Translations under genes and position numbers: made by a program
In this document: positions 1 to 10,531 of the stretch, piece after piece
Layout of the letters: every line of letters starts with the position of its first letter
How positions within the stretch are numbered: position 1 is the stretch's first letter
Source: Corallium rubrum
Lineage: Eukaryota; Cnidaria; Anthozoa; Scleralcyonacea; Coralliidae
Assembly (NCBI GenBank): GCA_964035015.1
Contig: OZ036016.1
Location: 3,503,552-3,567,551 of the forward strand
Direction of reading: 5' to 3'
DNA length: 64,000 nt
Notes under the pieces: model-generated
The model's database searches: none
What the model was told of the DNA's origin: nothing
What the model saw: only the letters and a program-made list of their open reading frames with translations

Positions 1-427
1 ATCCGAGGGTTTGCCAAAACTGTCGATCCGAATCCGATCCGAACCCAAAAAATCGTACTCCGATCCGATCCGATCCGAAAACAGCTTCTTAAATCCGATC
101 CGATCCGGTCCGAAAAAATTAAAACACCGGATATATGTTGCAATAGTTCCGCGAACTTTCCGAAAAGAAAACCAATGAACAAATAAATTTAAGAAAACTA
201 CTATACAATAATAATCTTATGTAATAATAGCCTACATTTGTTGTGCAACGTGCATACAACTAGTGAATTTGTTAATTTTGTGACAAAAAACAATGACAAA
301 AGTGAATCTGATGCGGTCAAAAAAGTGCAAAATCCGATCCGATCCGATCTCAGAAAAAAAGAACAAAATCCGATCCGAACGATAAAAGTTTAGTCCGAAT
401 CGGATCGGATCGGATTCGCACACCTCT
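1..427. repeat. GATCC-rich element end, possibly hAT-type
   Basis: Most of this stretch is made of runs of the pentamer GATCC in both orientations, with AT-rich DNA between. The right edge, read on the minus strand, begins TAGAGGTGTGCGAATCCG, which resembles the TAGRG-type termini of hAT elements. The left end lies outside the window, so neither a target duplication nor the paired terminus can be checked. The short ORF here reads through the repeat and is not credible. Confidence 0.35.
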
Positions 428-626
428 AGTTCCTTGCCATAATGTTGTCTTGAAAACGTGAAAACGGTTCAGTTCGTATATGCAACGAGGACGGTTGTGG
501 GATTATTCTTGGGACTGCAAATTTAAAAGCTTTGTTTTGGTTGAAAAATATTATTGTACTTGGGTCGTCCTCACGAAACGGTCGTTGCCACCATTTACGT
601 ACCCAGTGTCCTTGCGTTCCCTTACT

Positions 627-692
627 AGCCTGTGCACAGCCTGAAATATCCCTGTATTGTAATGTAGGGATATTTCAGGCTGTGCACAGGCT
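627..692. repeat. Perfect 27-bp inverted repeat (hairpin)
   Basis: Two identical 27-bp arms (627-653 and 666-692, starting AGCCTGTGCACAGCC) face each other around a 12-nt loop. The arms are perfect, so a transcript would fold into a stable stem. It may be a short foldback MITE or a hairpin RNA precursor; nothing here decides between them. Confidence 0.8.
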
Positions 693-824
693 ATCCCTTA
701 CCAATATAGCTTAATTACTTATCAATTTACCTTCGGCCCTTTGACCAAAACTCAATCTGATCAACAAAATACACTGTTTTTACCTCGACTTGAACCAAAA
801 GCCTGAATTATTTGTGTTACCTAC

Positions 825-1102
825 CCTTTTATAGTTGCTCCATTCTTCAATAAGTAGGAAACTGTTTTCCATTTGCCCAAGGAAGCCGCTATGTGTAAAC
901 TGGTTTGTGATTTACTATCACCTGCGTCGATCAACGCTTTTGTGGCCTCAGGACCTTGAGTCCCTTTGACGAACTCTACAAGGGCTTTAACGGTGTTGAA
1001 GTTTGCGCAGACTGCGTAGTGCAACGAGAGTCTTCCAAAGAGCGAACCAAACCTTCGGGTGTCATACGGAACACGGCCAGTAGTCAAAAGTAACGTGACA
1101 TT
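825..1102 (-). CDS. Ankyrin gene, last visible exon
   Basis: The acceptor TTGTAACTAG joins the previous exon in phase 0 to give GSHENVTLLLTTGR, completing an ankyrin repeat across the junction. The exon holds two further repeats (RLSLHYAVCANFNTVKALV and QTSLHIAASLGKWKTVSYL). It ends at AAAAGG|GTAGGT in phase 2. No convincing following exon is visible in 1-820, so the gene continues off the window. Confidence 0.82.
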
Positions 1103-4100
1103 CTAGTTACAAATAGAAACCAACAACAATACATGATTATAAGCGTTGTTGCTGCGAGCCGTAAGGCGAGCAGCTCACTAATCTTGACGAGGTCTGGGCC
1201 GAGTTTATATGCGTTCACAAACTCGATTCTTAGGATTTCGTGGGCGATGATCTTCGGTATACGCAATGTCTACCGATCAGCGGCAGGCATTATTAAATTG
1301 TGCGCTACGCTACGCCTGGCATTGTTTGGCGCTGGAATATATACTGATTTATTAAAGAGAAGTGTATTTTTCTACTATACTATTATATCAAACACAACTC
1401 TATTTGTTGTTGGAAGTATATATCAAGGCCACAAAAGGCTAAGCGACATTTCGAGGGGCAGACAGTGTATTTATACGAGTTCATTAATTTTTGTATGACA
1501 CTCCACACCATTGTGCCAGATGATTTCACTTAACATTTTAAGCATGCGACGTTATTGTCAACACTCACGTCACGCGTATAAAATTGATCCATTAAAGATG
1601 GCAACAGCCGTTATTGCTGCAAATCAACAACCCAAAACTGCATAGATTGCCGTTCTTCACTTCAAGCAAGAGTGCTGACGCCATCACTCTTTAATGGCTC
1701 GATTTTATACGCGTGACGTCCATGTTGAGGAAAACGTCGCATGCTTAAGCTCTTTAATTGAAAATGCTTCGGACGATAACAAGTATTTTACTACTAAATA
1801 GTAAATGATAGCAACTCGCAGCACTTCACTTTTGATAAAAACTTCTGGTCTATAGTTCTGTTTACACGGCCAAAATTGAAGCGGGATCTGAGCCACATCT
1901 GACTTTAAAGTGCTTATATCACTTGTGGGGTTTTAACGTATTTGAATAGAGCAAAAAAAGTTAGTTAATAAGTTATTTTGCTGTTTTTGATTTACTTTAA
2001 TAGTTTCTGAGATATAAACCTTTGAACATGCCAATTTCGGCTTTTCGCCAAAAATTTCCGTCGTTCATTTTTAAGCACGGGGGCCTGGGAGTCAGGAACC
2101 TAAGTTAACTGTCTTCTTAGTTGGAACTCTCGTGCGTACTGGAAAATGGGGTTATGAAATAACCAAGGTTAAACCAAAGGAGACATGCTGAACGCAACAC
2201 ATTTCAATTGGGGCATTTCGCTCTGTTTGACCACCAGTTGCTATAGGCAATAAAGTTATTAAATCTAAAAAAATCTTTAATACTAACTTCGTGTGATCCA
2301 TTAGACGCAGCAAGATGAAGTGGAACGAAGCCTTTGTGGTCTTGTACGTTCAGATATTTTCTGAAGTCCTTGTATTTCTCCTGAAAGTTGAGAATCGTAG
2401 AAAATAAAATAAGCCAGAAGACGGAAAAAGAGGACATAGAGACGGAGAAGTACAAGAAGACGGAGAAGAAGATTTTTGGTTGAACGCTGGAACAAAGAAA
2501 GTGAACCCCACTCATACCTTGCTCTTCTAGGAGGAAGAAGAGGAGGAGGAGGAGGAAGAAGAGGAGGAGGTGAAAGAAGAAGAGGAGGAGTAGGAGTTGG
2601 GGGGGAAAGGAGGTGAAAGAAGAAGAGGACGAGGAAGAAGAGGAGGTGGGGAAGAGGAGGTGGAGGAAGAAGAGGAGGAGGAGGAGGAAGAAGAGGAGGA
2701 GGTGAAAGAAGAAGAGGAGGAGGAGGAGGAGTTGGGGGGGAAAGGAGGTGAAAGAAGAAGAGGACGAGGAAGAAGAGGAGGTGGGGAAGAGGAGGTGGAG
2801 GAATAAGAGGAGGTGGGGGAAGAGGAGTTGAGGGAAGATGAGGTGAAAGAAGAAGAGGAGGAAGAAGAGAAGGAAGAAGAAGAGGAGGAGGTGGGGGAAG
2901 GAAGAGGAGGTGGAGGAATAAGAGGAGGATGAGGAGGTGGGGGAAGTGGAGGTGAAAGAAGAAGAGGAGGAGGAAGAAGAAGAGAAGGAAGTGGAAGAAG
3001 AAGAGGAGGAAGAAGAAAAGGAGGTGGAAGAAGAAGAGGAGGAGGTGGAAGAAGAACAGGAGGAAGAAGAACAGGAGGAAGAAGAAAAGGAGGAGGTGGA
3101 AGAAGAAGAGGTGGAAGAAGAAGAAGAGGAGGAGGAAGAAGAAGAAAAGGAGAAGGTGGAAGAAGAAGAGGTGGAAGAAGAAGAAGAAAAGGAGAAGGTG
3201 GAAGAAGAAGAGGTGGAAGAAGAAGAGGTGGAAGAAGAAAAGGAGGAGGTGGAAGAAGAAGAGGAGGAAGAAGAAAAGGAGAAGGTGGAAGCAGAAGAGG
3301 TGGAAGAAGAAGAAAAGGAGAAGGTGGAAGAAGAAGAGGTGGAAGAAGAAGAGGAGGAAGAAGAAAAGGAAGAGGAGGAAGAAGAAGAAAAGGAGGAGGT
3401 GGAAGAAGAAGAGGTGGAAGAAGAAGAGGAGGAAGAAGAAAAGGAAGAGGTGGAAGAAGAAAAGGAAGAGGTGGAAGAAGAAGAGGAGGAAGAAGAAAAG
3501 GAGGAGGTGGAAGAAGAGGAGTGAAAAGAAGAAGGAAATTGCAACGACGAACATGGGGAACAGGAAGAAAGCGGAGAGGAGGAGGCAGAGGTGAAGAAGA
3601 AGACTGACAGCGAAAACAAGGATATCAACGAGGAAAGGTGGAAGAAGAAAACGCAGAAAAGAGAATAAGCACAAAAACTGGAGAAGGATAGGAAATGGCG
3701 ACGCTTTAAGTTAAACGCTGAAACAAGAGAGCGTAAGAAACTTACTCCTTCAGTACAGACATCAATGAGAACTTTCATTACTTCTGGATACTGTGCGGCG
3801 TGATGGAACACATTTCTCTTATTCTTGTCCTGAGCACCCAGGTTTACATCAGATCCTTTCATGATAACTTTAGCGATCTCGTGATGACCGCGAACACAAG
3901 CGATCAACAAGGCTGTTGACGACGTCTGGCTTTCTCGTAACGACACGGTTGTAGGATCAGATCCGTGCGTTAGGATGAGCTCGACGATATCAAGTTGTCC
4001 CGCTTCAGTTGCCCTAGTATATGAGAAAATAAGTGAAATATTTGTTCCATTGGTAGATGGTCATGGATGGATCAATGGATGGATGGGTAGATGGAGGAGT

Positions 4101-7100
4101 GAGTCGCAAGGTCGTGGGTTCAATTCCTGCCGGAAGGCCTGTGTAGTTGCATTTTTCGCAACAGGTCCCGGTTTGGTCTTAAAATGTATAATATATTCTA
4201 CACTCGAATTTTCCTTCACCCAAAATCCTTAGAACACGCTATGTAATCGAGTGCAATGCCCAATATCATTTGTAATATACCCAATTCTCTCCTGGCATTA
4301 CCACCTTATCATATATACAGAACTCGCGATCAAGCTCTCGGCAACGCCCTCCGTGGCTCAGTGGTCAGAGCATTGCACTAGAATCGCAAGGGCGTGGGTT
4401 CAATTCCTGCCGGAAGGCCTGTGTAGTTGCATTTTTCGCAACTGGTCCCGGTTTGGTCTTAAAATGTATATATTCTACACTCGAATTTTCCTTCACCCAA
4501 AATCCTTAGAAGGGAGGGAGAGATGGATGAGCGGCTGGATTGTTGGATAAAAGAATGGCTGAAGAGGTAGATGGATAGGTGGGTATAGGGATGGATGGTT
4601 GCATAGATTGGTGGAAGGGGAGTTGGGGGTGAGTGGATGGATATAGATCAGCTTTGCCAGACAGTCGTTCTCACCTCTTTAGTGGCGTCATTCCATTATC
4701 AGACAGATGCAACACACTTTTATCTTGGTCAACGACCATTTGTGCGAGGTTTATCAAAGGTGTTTGACAGACATCGTGAAAGAACGTGCGCTTCTCTTCC
4801 AGCTCGATGTTCAGGCATTTTTGAATGTGTTCCTTCATTTCAGACTCACCAAAACACACTAGCAGCGTGTTCGGGTTTCTGCTCTCTATGATGGCTTGCA
4901 GTATTGTTCCTCTATTCTTATAAAGTGTACTGTCGGTTAAAAGTCTCCACATTTCCTTTCTAATACGGGAGCCTTTTTAAGAAAGGAAAAAAGAAAAGAT
5001 TTTACTATGTGTGTTCTATATATTGTGTCGAGAATGGTAAAATAGCCATAGCAACGTTCCTGGCAACCGAAGACGAAGCTTCGAATTCGCATTGGATCTG
5101 CAATATGACCTCAAAAACGGTGTATCTTGAGGACAACTTCAAAGTCTCGATGTTTAACAAAGCAAAGAATCAATGAAAATTTTGTCAGGAAAAAGTTTTG
5201 AAAAAGTTCGTACGCACGCGCCCGCACTCGTGTTGTATTCGTACTCGCGCATTCGTACTCACGCACTTGTATTTGTACTCGCGCATTCGGACTCGCGCAC
5301 TTGTATTGGTATTCGCGCATTCGTATTCGCGCACTTGTATTTCTACTCGCGTATTCGGACTCGCGCACTTGTATTGGTATTCGTGCATTCGTACTCACGT
5401 TGGCACATTCCTATTCGTACTCGCACGCGCACACATACATGCGCCTACAGACAGTGCACATAAGTAGCATGCGTGACATACCGTGATCAAGGAAAAGTTT
5501 TAGTGTTTGTTCACATCCAGTAGCTGCAGCCAAGTAGATGGGCGAGTTGCCGTCACGATCAACGTGATCAATTTTCGCTTTGTGGCTCACGAGACATTTT
5601 GCCATTTCGTAATTTCGGTGCTGACATGCTACAATCAGTGGTGTAGTACTATTACAGTCTCCCTTGTCAACGATCTGTTCTTTTAGATGACATTTTTCTA
5701 TTGCCTTAATAATTTCTTTATCATCCGTAATTTCAGCTCCTAAATGAAACAAATGCTGCTTGTTGTTCGTTTGTAGAGCTTTGAGTTTGTCCATGTGGTA
5801 TTGATCGAAGATAGGCGACAAGCGTTCAAACCGTTCGAGCAACTTGTCTATACAGTTCAAGCTTTGTCTTGTTATTGCTTTCATTAAGCACGGTAGTCCA
5901 TCACTATCTCTCATTAGCATTAGTTGCGCTTGGTCTCTTTCAGACTCTAAAGCAAAGTGGAAAAACAATTAGGGCTATTTATACCAGAGCTAATAAGACG
6001 CGACTTAAGGTTGCATAGGAAGCCATTTCAAGAAATTTGTTACCGTTCGCTCAATTTTTTTTCCGATTTGTCTCAAATTTGCACCAAATGTTGTTAAAGG
6101 GATATGGCAATAAAAATTATTTTTGTCTAATTTGTAAGAACATCAAGAATAGTTATGAAGTGCGTTTACAAATTTTCATTAGGTTTTTTATTTTTTAAGA
6201 AATTCGGCATTATTTGCGTACGAATACGCTCGCCATCCGCCATTTTGGATATGCATGTCTATCGTCAGATATGCATGACGTCAAAAGCAGGGTAAAATTT
6301 GTCTAAACATTTCTTAATTTCCTAGGTATTTTAATGCAAAATCTTAAGTATTTTGAGCTGATATATTTCAAATTGAAACTCTAACAATGTAAAAGAATTT
6401 TAGCTGACATTTCGCTACTGACTGCAATTTTTACAATGTTTACCCTGCTTGTGACGTCACTTAATTAGATCTAATTATGAAACAAGATGGCGGACGGCTT
6501 GTGTTTTTGTTCGCAAATATCTGAAAAAGTAAGCCAGCTAATGAAAATCTGTAAACGTACTTTCTAACTTTTCTACATATTCTTACAAATTGGACAAAAA
6601 TAATTTTTATTGCCATATCCCTTTAAGTATGTGACGGACACTATCGTATTATACAGTAAATATACTCATCAGTTTAAAATCACAGTACCTTCGCGCCGCG
6701 GTTTAAGGCGGTCTTTGGTTTTACCAAAAAGCTCTCAATTTATCATATTTACACTTTCCAATGTTTGTTCTAAAAAAGTGTGTTCGAACTTTTTATTAAT
6801 GTAGTGGTTTAGCTGGCACAAGCAATTGACAAATAAAAGCTTGTAACTCGGGTAATTTTTACATAAATAAACGCGCGAACACACTTTTTTAGAACAAACA
6901 TTGAGAAGTGTAAATATGATAAATTGAGAGCTTTTTGGTAAAACCGAAGACCGCCTTAAACCGCGGCGCGAAGGTACTGTGATTTTAAACTGATGAGTAA
7001 ATCTGCAACAATATTTTATGTCTTATTTACTGTATAATACGATAGTGTCCGTCACATACTTAAGTACATTTGGTACAAATTTGAGACAAATCGGGAAAAA

Positions 7101-9535
7101 ATTGAGCGAGCGGTAACAAATTTCTTGAAATGGCTTCCTAGGGTATCCTGTAACTTTAAGCCTAGTTCTCATATGTCGCCGATCGTCTCCGATTTATGAT
7201 TTAGATGCATGTTAAGTAATAAAGAACAATGCAGGAAAGCAGTGCTTTACTGCATTGTTCTTTATTACTTAACATGCTGCTGCACTTCCCGTTTTAACAT
7301 GCATCTAAATATAAATCGGCGATGATCTGCGATCGTCGGCGACATATACGAACCAGGCTTTACAGAAGACGCGATCTGACCCATTTCGTTTTTGAACAAG
7401 CCGCGCGGCTTGAGTAAGACGCGAACATATATACTACTTTCATAATAGCGATTAATTTGAATATTCTTTTATGTGCATCTTAATAGGCCTTTCTTGTCTA
7501 GTTTGTGTGTCTGCACATAGTTAGTGGAAGGAAATGGTTTGGAAACTCGGCAAAAGTCATTGTTCTATGGTTTTGTTCCATTTGTCTAATTTCACGGTCA
7601 CTGAACGTATTGTATTTTCTGTGTAATGAAGCAGTCATCCAAAAGCAACGTTCGGGTTTAATTAGTGCAGTCCTTCGTCGTCACGTGTTGTAAGTTATTT
7701 GTTCGTTGTGTAGTCCTTCGTCGTCACGTGTCCATAGAATTTCCTTTCTTCAACCAATTGCCTTCCTCCAACATGAACACAATAACATGACCATTGCATA
7801 ATCTTGAAAGACAATGGAGATCATCCAAGTACTAACCCCACCTAACCGGGCTTAACTTTTTGGTGAGAGGTAGCGCGCTAACAGCACACGCCACCCGTGC
7901 TCGATTGTATGGGCATTTTAATACAACGCGAGTCGAACTATTGCCCAATTCACAAATCTAATTGTTCATGTTGATCAACAATGTTTACAGTTTAAGATAT
8001 AAACTGTTTAAAGGGTATTGCAATAAAAATTAAGTTTATCTCATTTGAAAGAACTCGTCAAATGGTATAAGAAGACCTTTTACAATTTTCCCGTATCTGT
8101 TTTGGTTTTGGAAATATTTTGACTGAAGACGGCGTGCTGTCCGCCATCTTTGAATTATTTTCGATATGCAAAATTATACATGTGACGACATAACCAGGGT
8201 AAAGTGAAATTTTTATCTTGCCAAACTTATGACATGAGCTAGAAAATCGATTTTTTTGTTGCGCTATTTCCATTTTAAATTGATCCACAACATTTAAAAA
8301 GCCTTACGTGAAATCTGGTCACCCACGGAGTAGTTTCATCAGGTTTACCCTGCTTGTGACGTCACCAATTTCCTGGTTATTTGGACCAATATTACAACAA
8401 GATGGCGGACAGCACGCAAATCTTTCCAAAACCAAACAAATACGTAAAAGGTCTTATACCATTTGACGAGTTCTTTCAAATGAGACAAACTTATTTCTTA
8501 TTGCCAATGTCCTTTAAACTGAGAAAACCGATCGTAAAGTTTATGGAAATCAGGACTAATTTGTATCCCATTACAACACCTAAATTGAATAATACTGATT
8601 ACTATGGGCATGGAAGTAGGTTATACGGCTTGAACTGTATAGCTTATTACGGGAAATTAGACGCTCCCGCCCTCCAGAGTCTGAGGTAGCCTGTATGGCA
8701 AGGTAGCAACCTACATGCTACCCTTGTCAAGGTTACGGCACTTGCATTGGTGGCAGAAGGCCAATGGATCGATGAAGACTGGGGCAGCAGTTGACTGGCC
8801 GATGTCGCTTAGTGCCACAATCCTTTAAGATAAACGGTGAGTCCAAACATATTGCAGAACTAAACTATAAACTAAGCTACACTAACTTTACTTATACTGT
8901 ACTTTATTTATACTGGATAACCCTATCAGTCATATCTGAACTGTTCTCTCTAGAGGTCCAGTAAGGACCATCCCTCATTGGTCCAGTGTTCCTACAGGAG
9001 GAAACTGGAGGAAACTAAACTAACTTTATTCATACTGGATAACCCTATCAGTCATATATAAACTGTTTTCCCTAGAGATCCAGTAAGGACCATATTTAAC
9101 AAAGATATTATAGAAACATTGCTTCCGTACCGTCATTCAAGAGCTTTTCCATCCGATTCACATCGTGATAATGAATCGCAAATGAGAGATCCTTGAATTT
9201 CTCCTGAAGCGTGTCTGAGCGTCTCCAACAAGAGAAGCATGCTGCTTTCGCGTCGTCACCTTTACCTGGAGACGCAACATTGACGCTTTCAGTTTCTGCT
9301 GGGTCTGAGTACGACGTAGAGGGTTCGTCCGCCTCGCCATCAGCATCGTCCCATTCTGTGTCTGTCGTGTCAGGAGAGATCACACTGTCGTGTCTTCTGC
9401 TTCCTGGATGTGTAGATATTCCAACCAGGATCTCGTCAACTTCATTTGGTTCATTGCGAGTATCCTTCATGGCGCGAACATGTCCATTGGAAGTTTCAGC
9501 ATTTCCACTTGAATGTTTGGGCTTTACTTCGACCT
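825..9535 (-). CDS. Ankyrin-repeat protein, partial, six exons (possibly TRPA-like N-terminus)
   Basis: Six exons read right to left: 9131-9535, 5482-5946, 4675-4972, 3746-4013, 2288-2380, 825-1102. Every junction has GT/AG ends and matching phases (1,1,2,0,0), giving about 602 codons. The first part is acidic and serine-rich, followed by ankyrin-type helices. Recognisable repeats include the stretch at 5482-5600 (DRDGNSPIYLAAATG), 3900-4013 (ATEAGQLDIVELIL), 2288-2380 (GFVPLHLAASNGSHE) and 825-930 (SQTSLHIAASLGKWKTV). Ankyrin arrays mediate protein contacts; this one most resembles the N-terminal array of TRPA-type channels in spacing and degenerate repeats, but no membrane part is in the window, so that is a guess. 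The 5' exon needs a preceding phase-1 exon or an ATG at 9470, and the last exon ends at a donor in phase 2, so both ends are incomplete. Confidence 0.8.
1542..1744. mobile_element. TTAA-flanked foldback MITE
   Basis: Imperfect inverted arms of about 65 bp begin GCATGCGACGTT and end AACGTCGCATGC. Each side is bordered by TTAA (1538-1541 and 1745-1748), as expected for a TTAA target duplication. The arms contain ACGTCACGCGTATAAAAT. No coding capacity is present. It lies in the intron between the last two visible ankyrin exons. Confidence 0.7.
2288..2380 (-). CDS. Ankyrin gene exon (93 nt)
   Basis: The acceptor CAACTTTCAG and donor GAA|GTTAGT bound exactly 31 codons in phase 0. It encodes LNVQDHKGFVPLHLAASNG, an almost consensus ankyrin repeat. 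The polypyrimidine-rich RNA of the preceding intron lies upstream of this acceptor. Confidence 0.85.
2528..3532. repeat. ~1-kb polypurine/polypyrimidine tract in ankyrin intron
   Basis: The plus strand is almost entirely G and A for about 1 kb, built from GAAGAAGAGGAGGTG-like words. The host gene is on the minus strand, so the intron RNA carries the C/U strand, shortly upstream of the 2380 acceptor. The long open frames on either strand (poly-Glu, poly-Ser/Phe/Leu) follow from composition and are not genes. Confidence 0.9.
3746..4013 (-). CDS. Ankyrin gene exon
   Basis: The acceptor ATATACTAG and donor GGA|GTAAGT bound 268 nt, phase 2 in and phase 0 out. The exon encodes ATEAGQLDIVELILTHGSDP, then TALLIACVRGHHEIAKVIM and KNKRNVFHHAAQYPEVMKV, which are three successive ankyrin repeats. 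The long open frame continuing downstream of the donor is only the low-complexity intron. Confidence 0.88.
4097..4512 (+). mobile_element. tRNA-derived SINE, partial copy plus full copy in tandem
   Basis: A 3' partial copy (4097-4232) is followed directly by a full copy (4232-4512). The full copy carries RNA polymerase III boxes: A box TGGCTCAGTGG at 4354-4364 and B box GGTTCAATTCC at 4397-4407. The tRNA-like part is followed by a non-tRNA tail ending in CACCCAAAATCCTTAG. The anticodon loop reads as nominal AGA, which I do not trust for assigning the parent tRNA. The same family recurs at 31.4-31.7 kb and 49.0-49.3 kb. It lies in an ankyrin-gene intron. Confidence 0.85.
4675..4972 (-). CDS. 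Ankyrin gene exon
   Basis: The frame requires the acceptor TTCTTAAAAAG just before GCTCCCG. The nearer AG at the TATTAG site would break the phase. The exon ends at AAAGAG|GTGAGA in phase 2. It encodes a divergent helical stretch ending DNGMTPLKR, the first half of an ankyrin repeat that the next exon completes. Confidence 0.8.
5200..5440. repeat. Minisatellite of ~24 bp in ankyrin intron
   Basis: Tandem variants of CGCACTTGTATTCGTACTCG fill about 240 bp, close to the donor of the exon ending at 5482. Overlapping open frames on both strands are repeat artefacts. Confidence 0.85.
5482..5946 (-). CDS. Ankyrin gene exon
   Basis: The acceptor TTTGCTTTAG and donor CACG|GTATGT bound 465 nt in phase 1-1. 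The split codon with the upstream exon gives Glu and restores one continuous frame. The exon encodes two to three repeats, including NSTTPLIVACQHRNYEMAK and DGNSPIYLAAATGCEQTL, typical ankyrin helix pairs. The 5' part is a divergent helical region. Confidence 0.85.
6009..7155. mobile_element. Long palindromic DNA element with nested MITE
   Basis: The outer arms (GGAAGCCATTTCAAGAAATT... on the left, its complement at 7085-7145) and inner arms (6640-6780 against 6865-7040) are inverted copies. The element is bordered by TTAA. It carries no intact transposase. A second, right-truncated copy lies at 49792-50325. A TTAA MITE is inserted at 6098-6622. Confidence 0.75.
6098..6622. mobile_element. 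TTAA MITE, family 1, copy 1 (nested)
   Basis: The ends AGGGATATGGCAATAAAAAT and its complement are bordered by TTAA at 6094-6097 and 6623-6626. The related palindromic element at 49.8 kb shows the same flanking sequence with a single TTAA and no insert, so the target duplication is directly visible. The interior contains GACGTCA-type sites and AAGATGGCGGAC. Confidence 0.85.
7158..7362. mobile_element. Foldback MITE, family F, copy 1
   Basis: The terminal arms AAGCCTAGTTCTCATATGTC and the complement at the right end enclose a second inverted repeat around GTTAAGTAATAAAGAACAAT. The same structure recurs at 54709-54926. It abuts the palindromic element on its left. Confidence 0.75.
7811..7904 (-). 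mobile_element. 5S rRNA-derived SINE, partial head
   Basis: Read on the minus strand this matches the internal 5S rRNA promoter region (GTTAGTACTTGGATG-like, with GGGCTTAAC and the GTGTGCTGTTAG block). It is a diverged partial copy of the family best preserved at 37460-37790. It is not a 5S gene, because the 5' and 3' ends of 5S rRNA are missing. Confidence 0.65.
8012..8513. mobile_element. TTAA MITE, family 1, copy 2
   Basis: The ends AGGGTATTGCAATAAAAAT and its diverged complement are bordered by TTAA at 8008-8011 and 8514-8517. Long inner arms include ATGGTATAAGAAGACC. It carries CAAGATGGCGGACAGCACG near 8398, shared with the copy at 46.1 kb. Confidence 0.8.
8690..9100. other. Non-coding stretch with internal tandem similarity
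   Basis: I see no exon here. A segment containing ACTGGATAACCCTATCAGTC and AGAGGTCCAGTAAGGACC occurs twice (about 8910-8970 and 9035-9095), a local duplication of roughly 125 bp spacing. Confidence 0.5.
9131..9535 (-). CDS. Ankyrin gene, most upstream visible exon
   Basis: The exon is bounded by acceptor TTCCAACACAG and donor GACG|GTACGG, entering and leaving in phase 1. It encodes a polar acidic segment (TEWDDADGEADEPS), a short Cys-containing stretch (CFSCWRR) and the start of a helical repeat ending KLLND. An in-frame ATG at 9470 could start translation if this is the first coding exon. The open frame continues upstream of it to the acceptor, so an earlier exon to the right is equally possible; I did not find one. 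Confidence 0.7.
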
Positions 9536-9544
9536 CTGTGTTGG

Positions 9545-10058
9545 AAAAAATCGAAAATAGTATTCATTCATTCCATTTAGTCATTCCATTTCATCATTCA
9601 TTCCATCTATTCATTTGACGTATTCCATTCATTTATTTATTTCATTCATTACATCTATTCGTTTTATTTAATTCATTCCATTCATTCATTCCATCTATTC
9701 ATTTTATTCATTCCATTTATTCATTCCATCTATTCATTTTATTTATTCCATTTATTCATTCCATCTATTCATTTTATTTATTCCATTTATTCATTCCATC
9801 TATTCATTTTATTTATTCCATTTATTCATTCCATCAATTCATTTTATTTATTCCATTTATTCATTCCATCTATTCATTTTATTTATTCCATTCATTTCAT
9901 TCATTCATTCTAATTTATCCATTCATTTTTTATTAAGTTATTCCATTTTCTATTTATTCCGTCATTTATTTATTCTTTGGTTTGTTTTTTGTTTGTTTGT
10001 TTGTTTGTTTGTTTGTTTGTTTGTTTGTTTGTTTGTTTGTTTGTTTGTTTGTTTATTT
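9545..10058. repeat. ATTC/ATTT microsatellite followed by (TTTG)n
   Basis: Degenerate repeats of CATTCATTCCATTTATT run from about 9560 to 9970, followed by about twenty copies of TTTG (9976-10055). The region starts immediately upstream of the ankyrin exon acceptor at 9536. Confidence 0.9.
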
Positions 10059-10531
10059 ATACTTATACAAAACACTGACATGAGGACTGTGTGTTGTAGT
10101 GCATGTGCGTGCGACCAATCATTTTTCCTCTTCACCTCAAACGTTTTGGGGAAGAGCTGGTCCTACCTTTGTCGGCAGTCAAAAGTGGTCCTAGCTCGTG
10201 CTCGCTTGAGTCCAAGTTGTCAGATTTCTTGCCCTTTGGCTTTCCGGAAAGCATTGTGTTTCAATTTCGAATGGCGCTGCTATGTCAATTTCTGCAATAG
10301 AAATCAAAACATCTTTGAATCATTCGATCATTTAATTTGTGAAGCACAACTAAATGAGAACTGTTTTTGTTCTAGATGCTCGTTCAGGTCTGTCCTATTT
10401 AGCATTCACATTCAGTTCGGTTTTGAATTACTGTAGATTATATATGGAGGCGAGCTGGGGTACCTGAGCTAGCCCGCTTTGCCGAGATGAGTTTTAGTGT
10501 GTTTCGAGGTTTGTTTACATGAGAAGGGTTA

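Noticed and set aside
732..810. Next ankyrin exons of 19-25 nt downstream of 825
   Set aside because: The implied introns would be about 20-60 nt and the peptides do not continue an ankyrin repeat.
2204..3946. 580-aa and 457-aa minus-strand ORFs and Glu-rich plus-strand ORFs
   Set aside because: They are translations of the ~1-kb purine/pyrimidine tract. Only the ankyrin parts at the two ends (3746-4013 and 2288-2380) are exonic.
4340..4420. Functional tRNA gene
   Set aside because: The A and B boxes are present, but the anticodon arm and acceptor pairing are poor, and the sequence is embedded in a repeated unit with a common tail. It is a SINE head.
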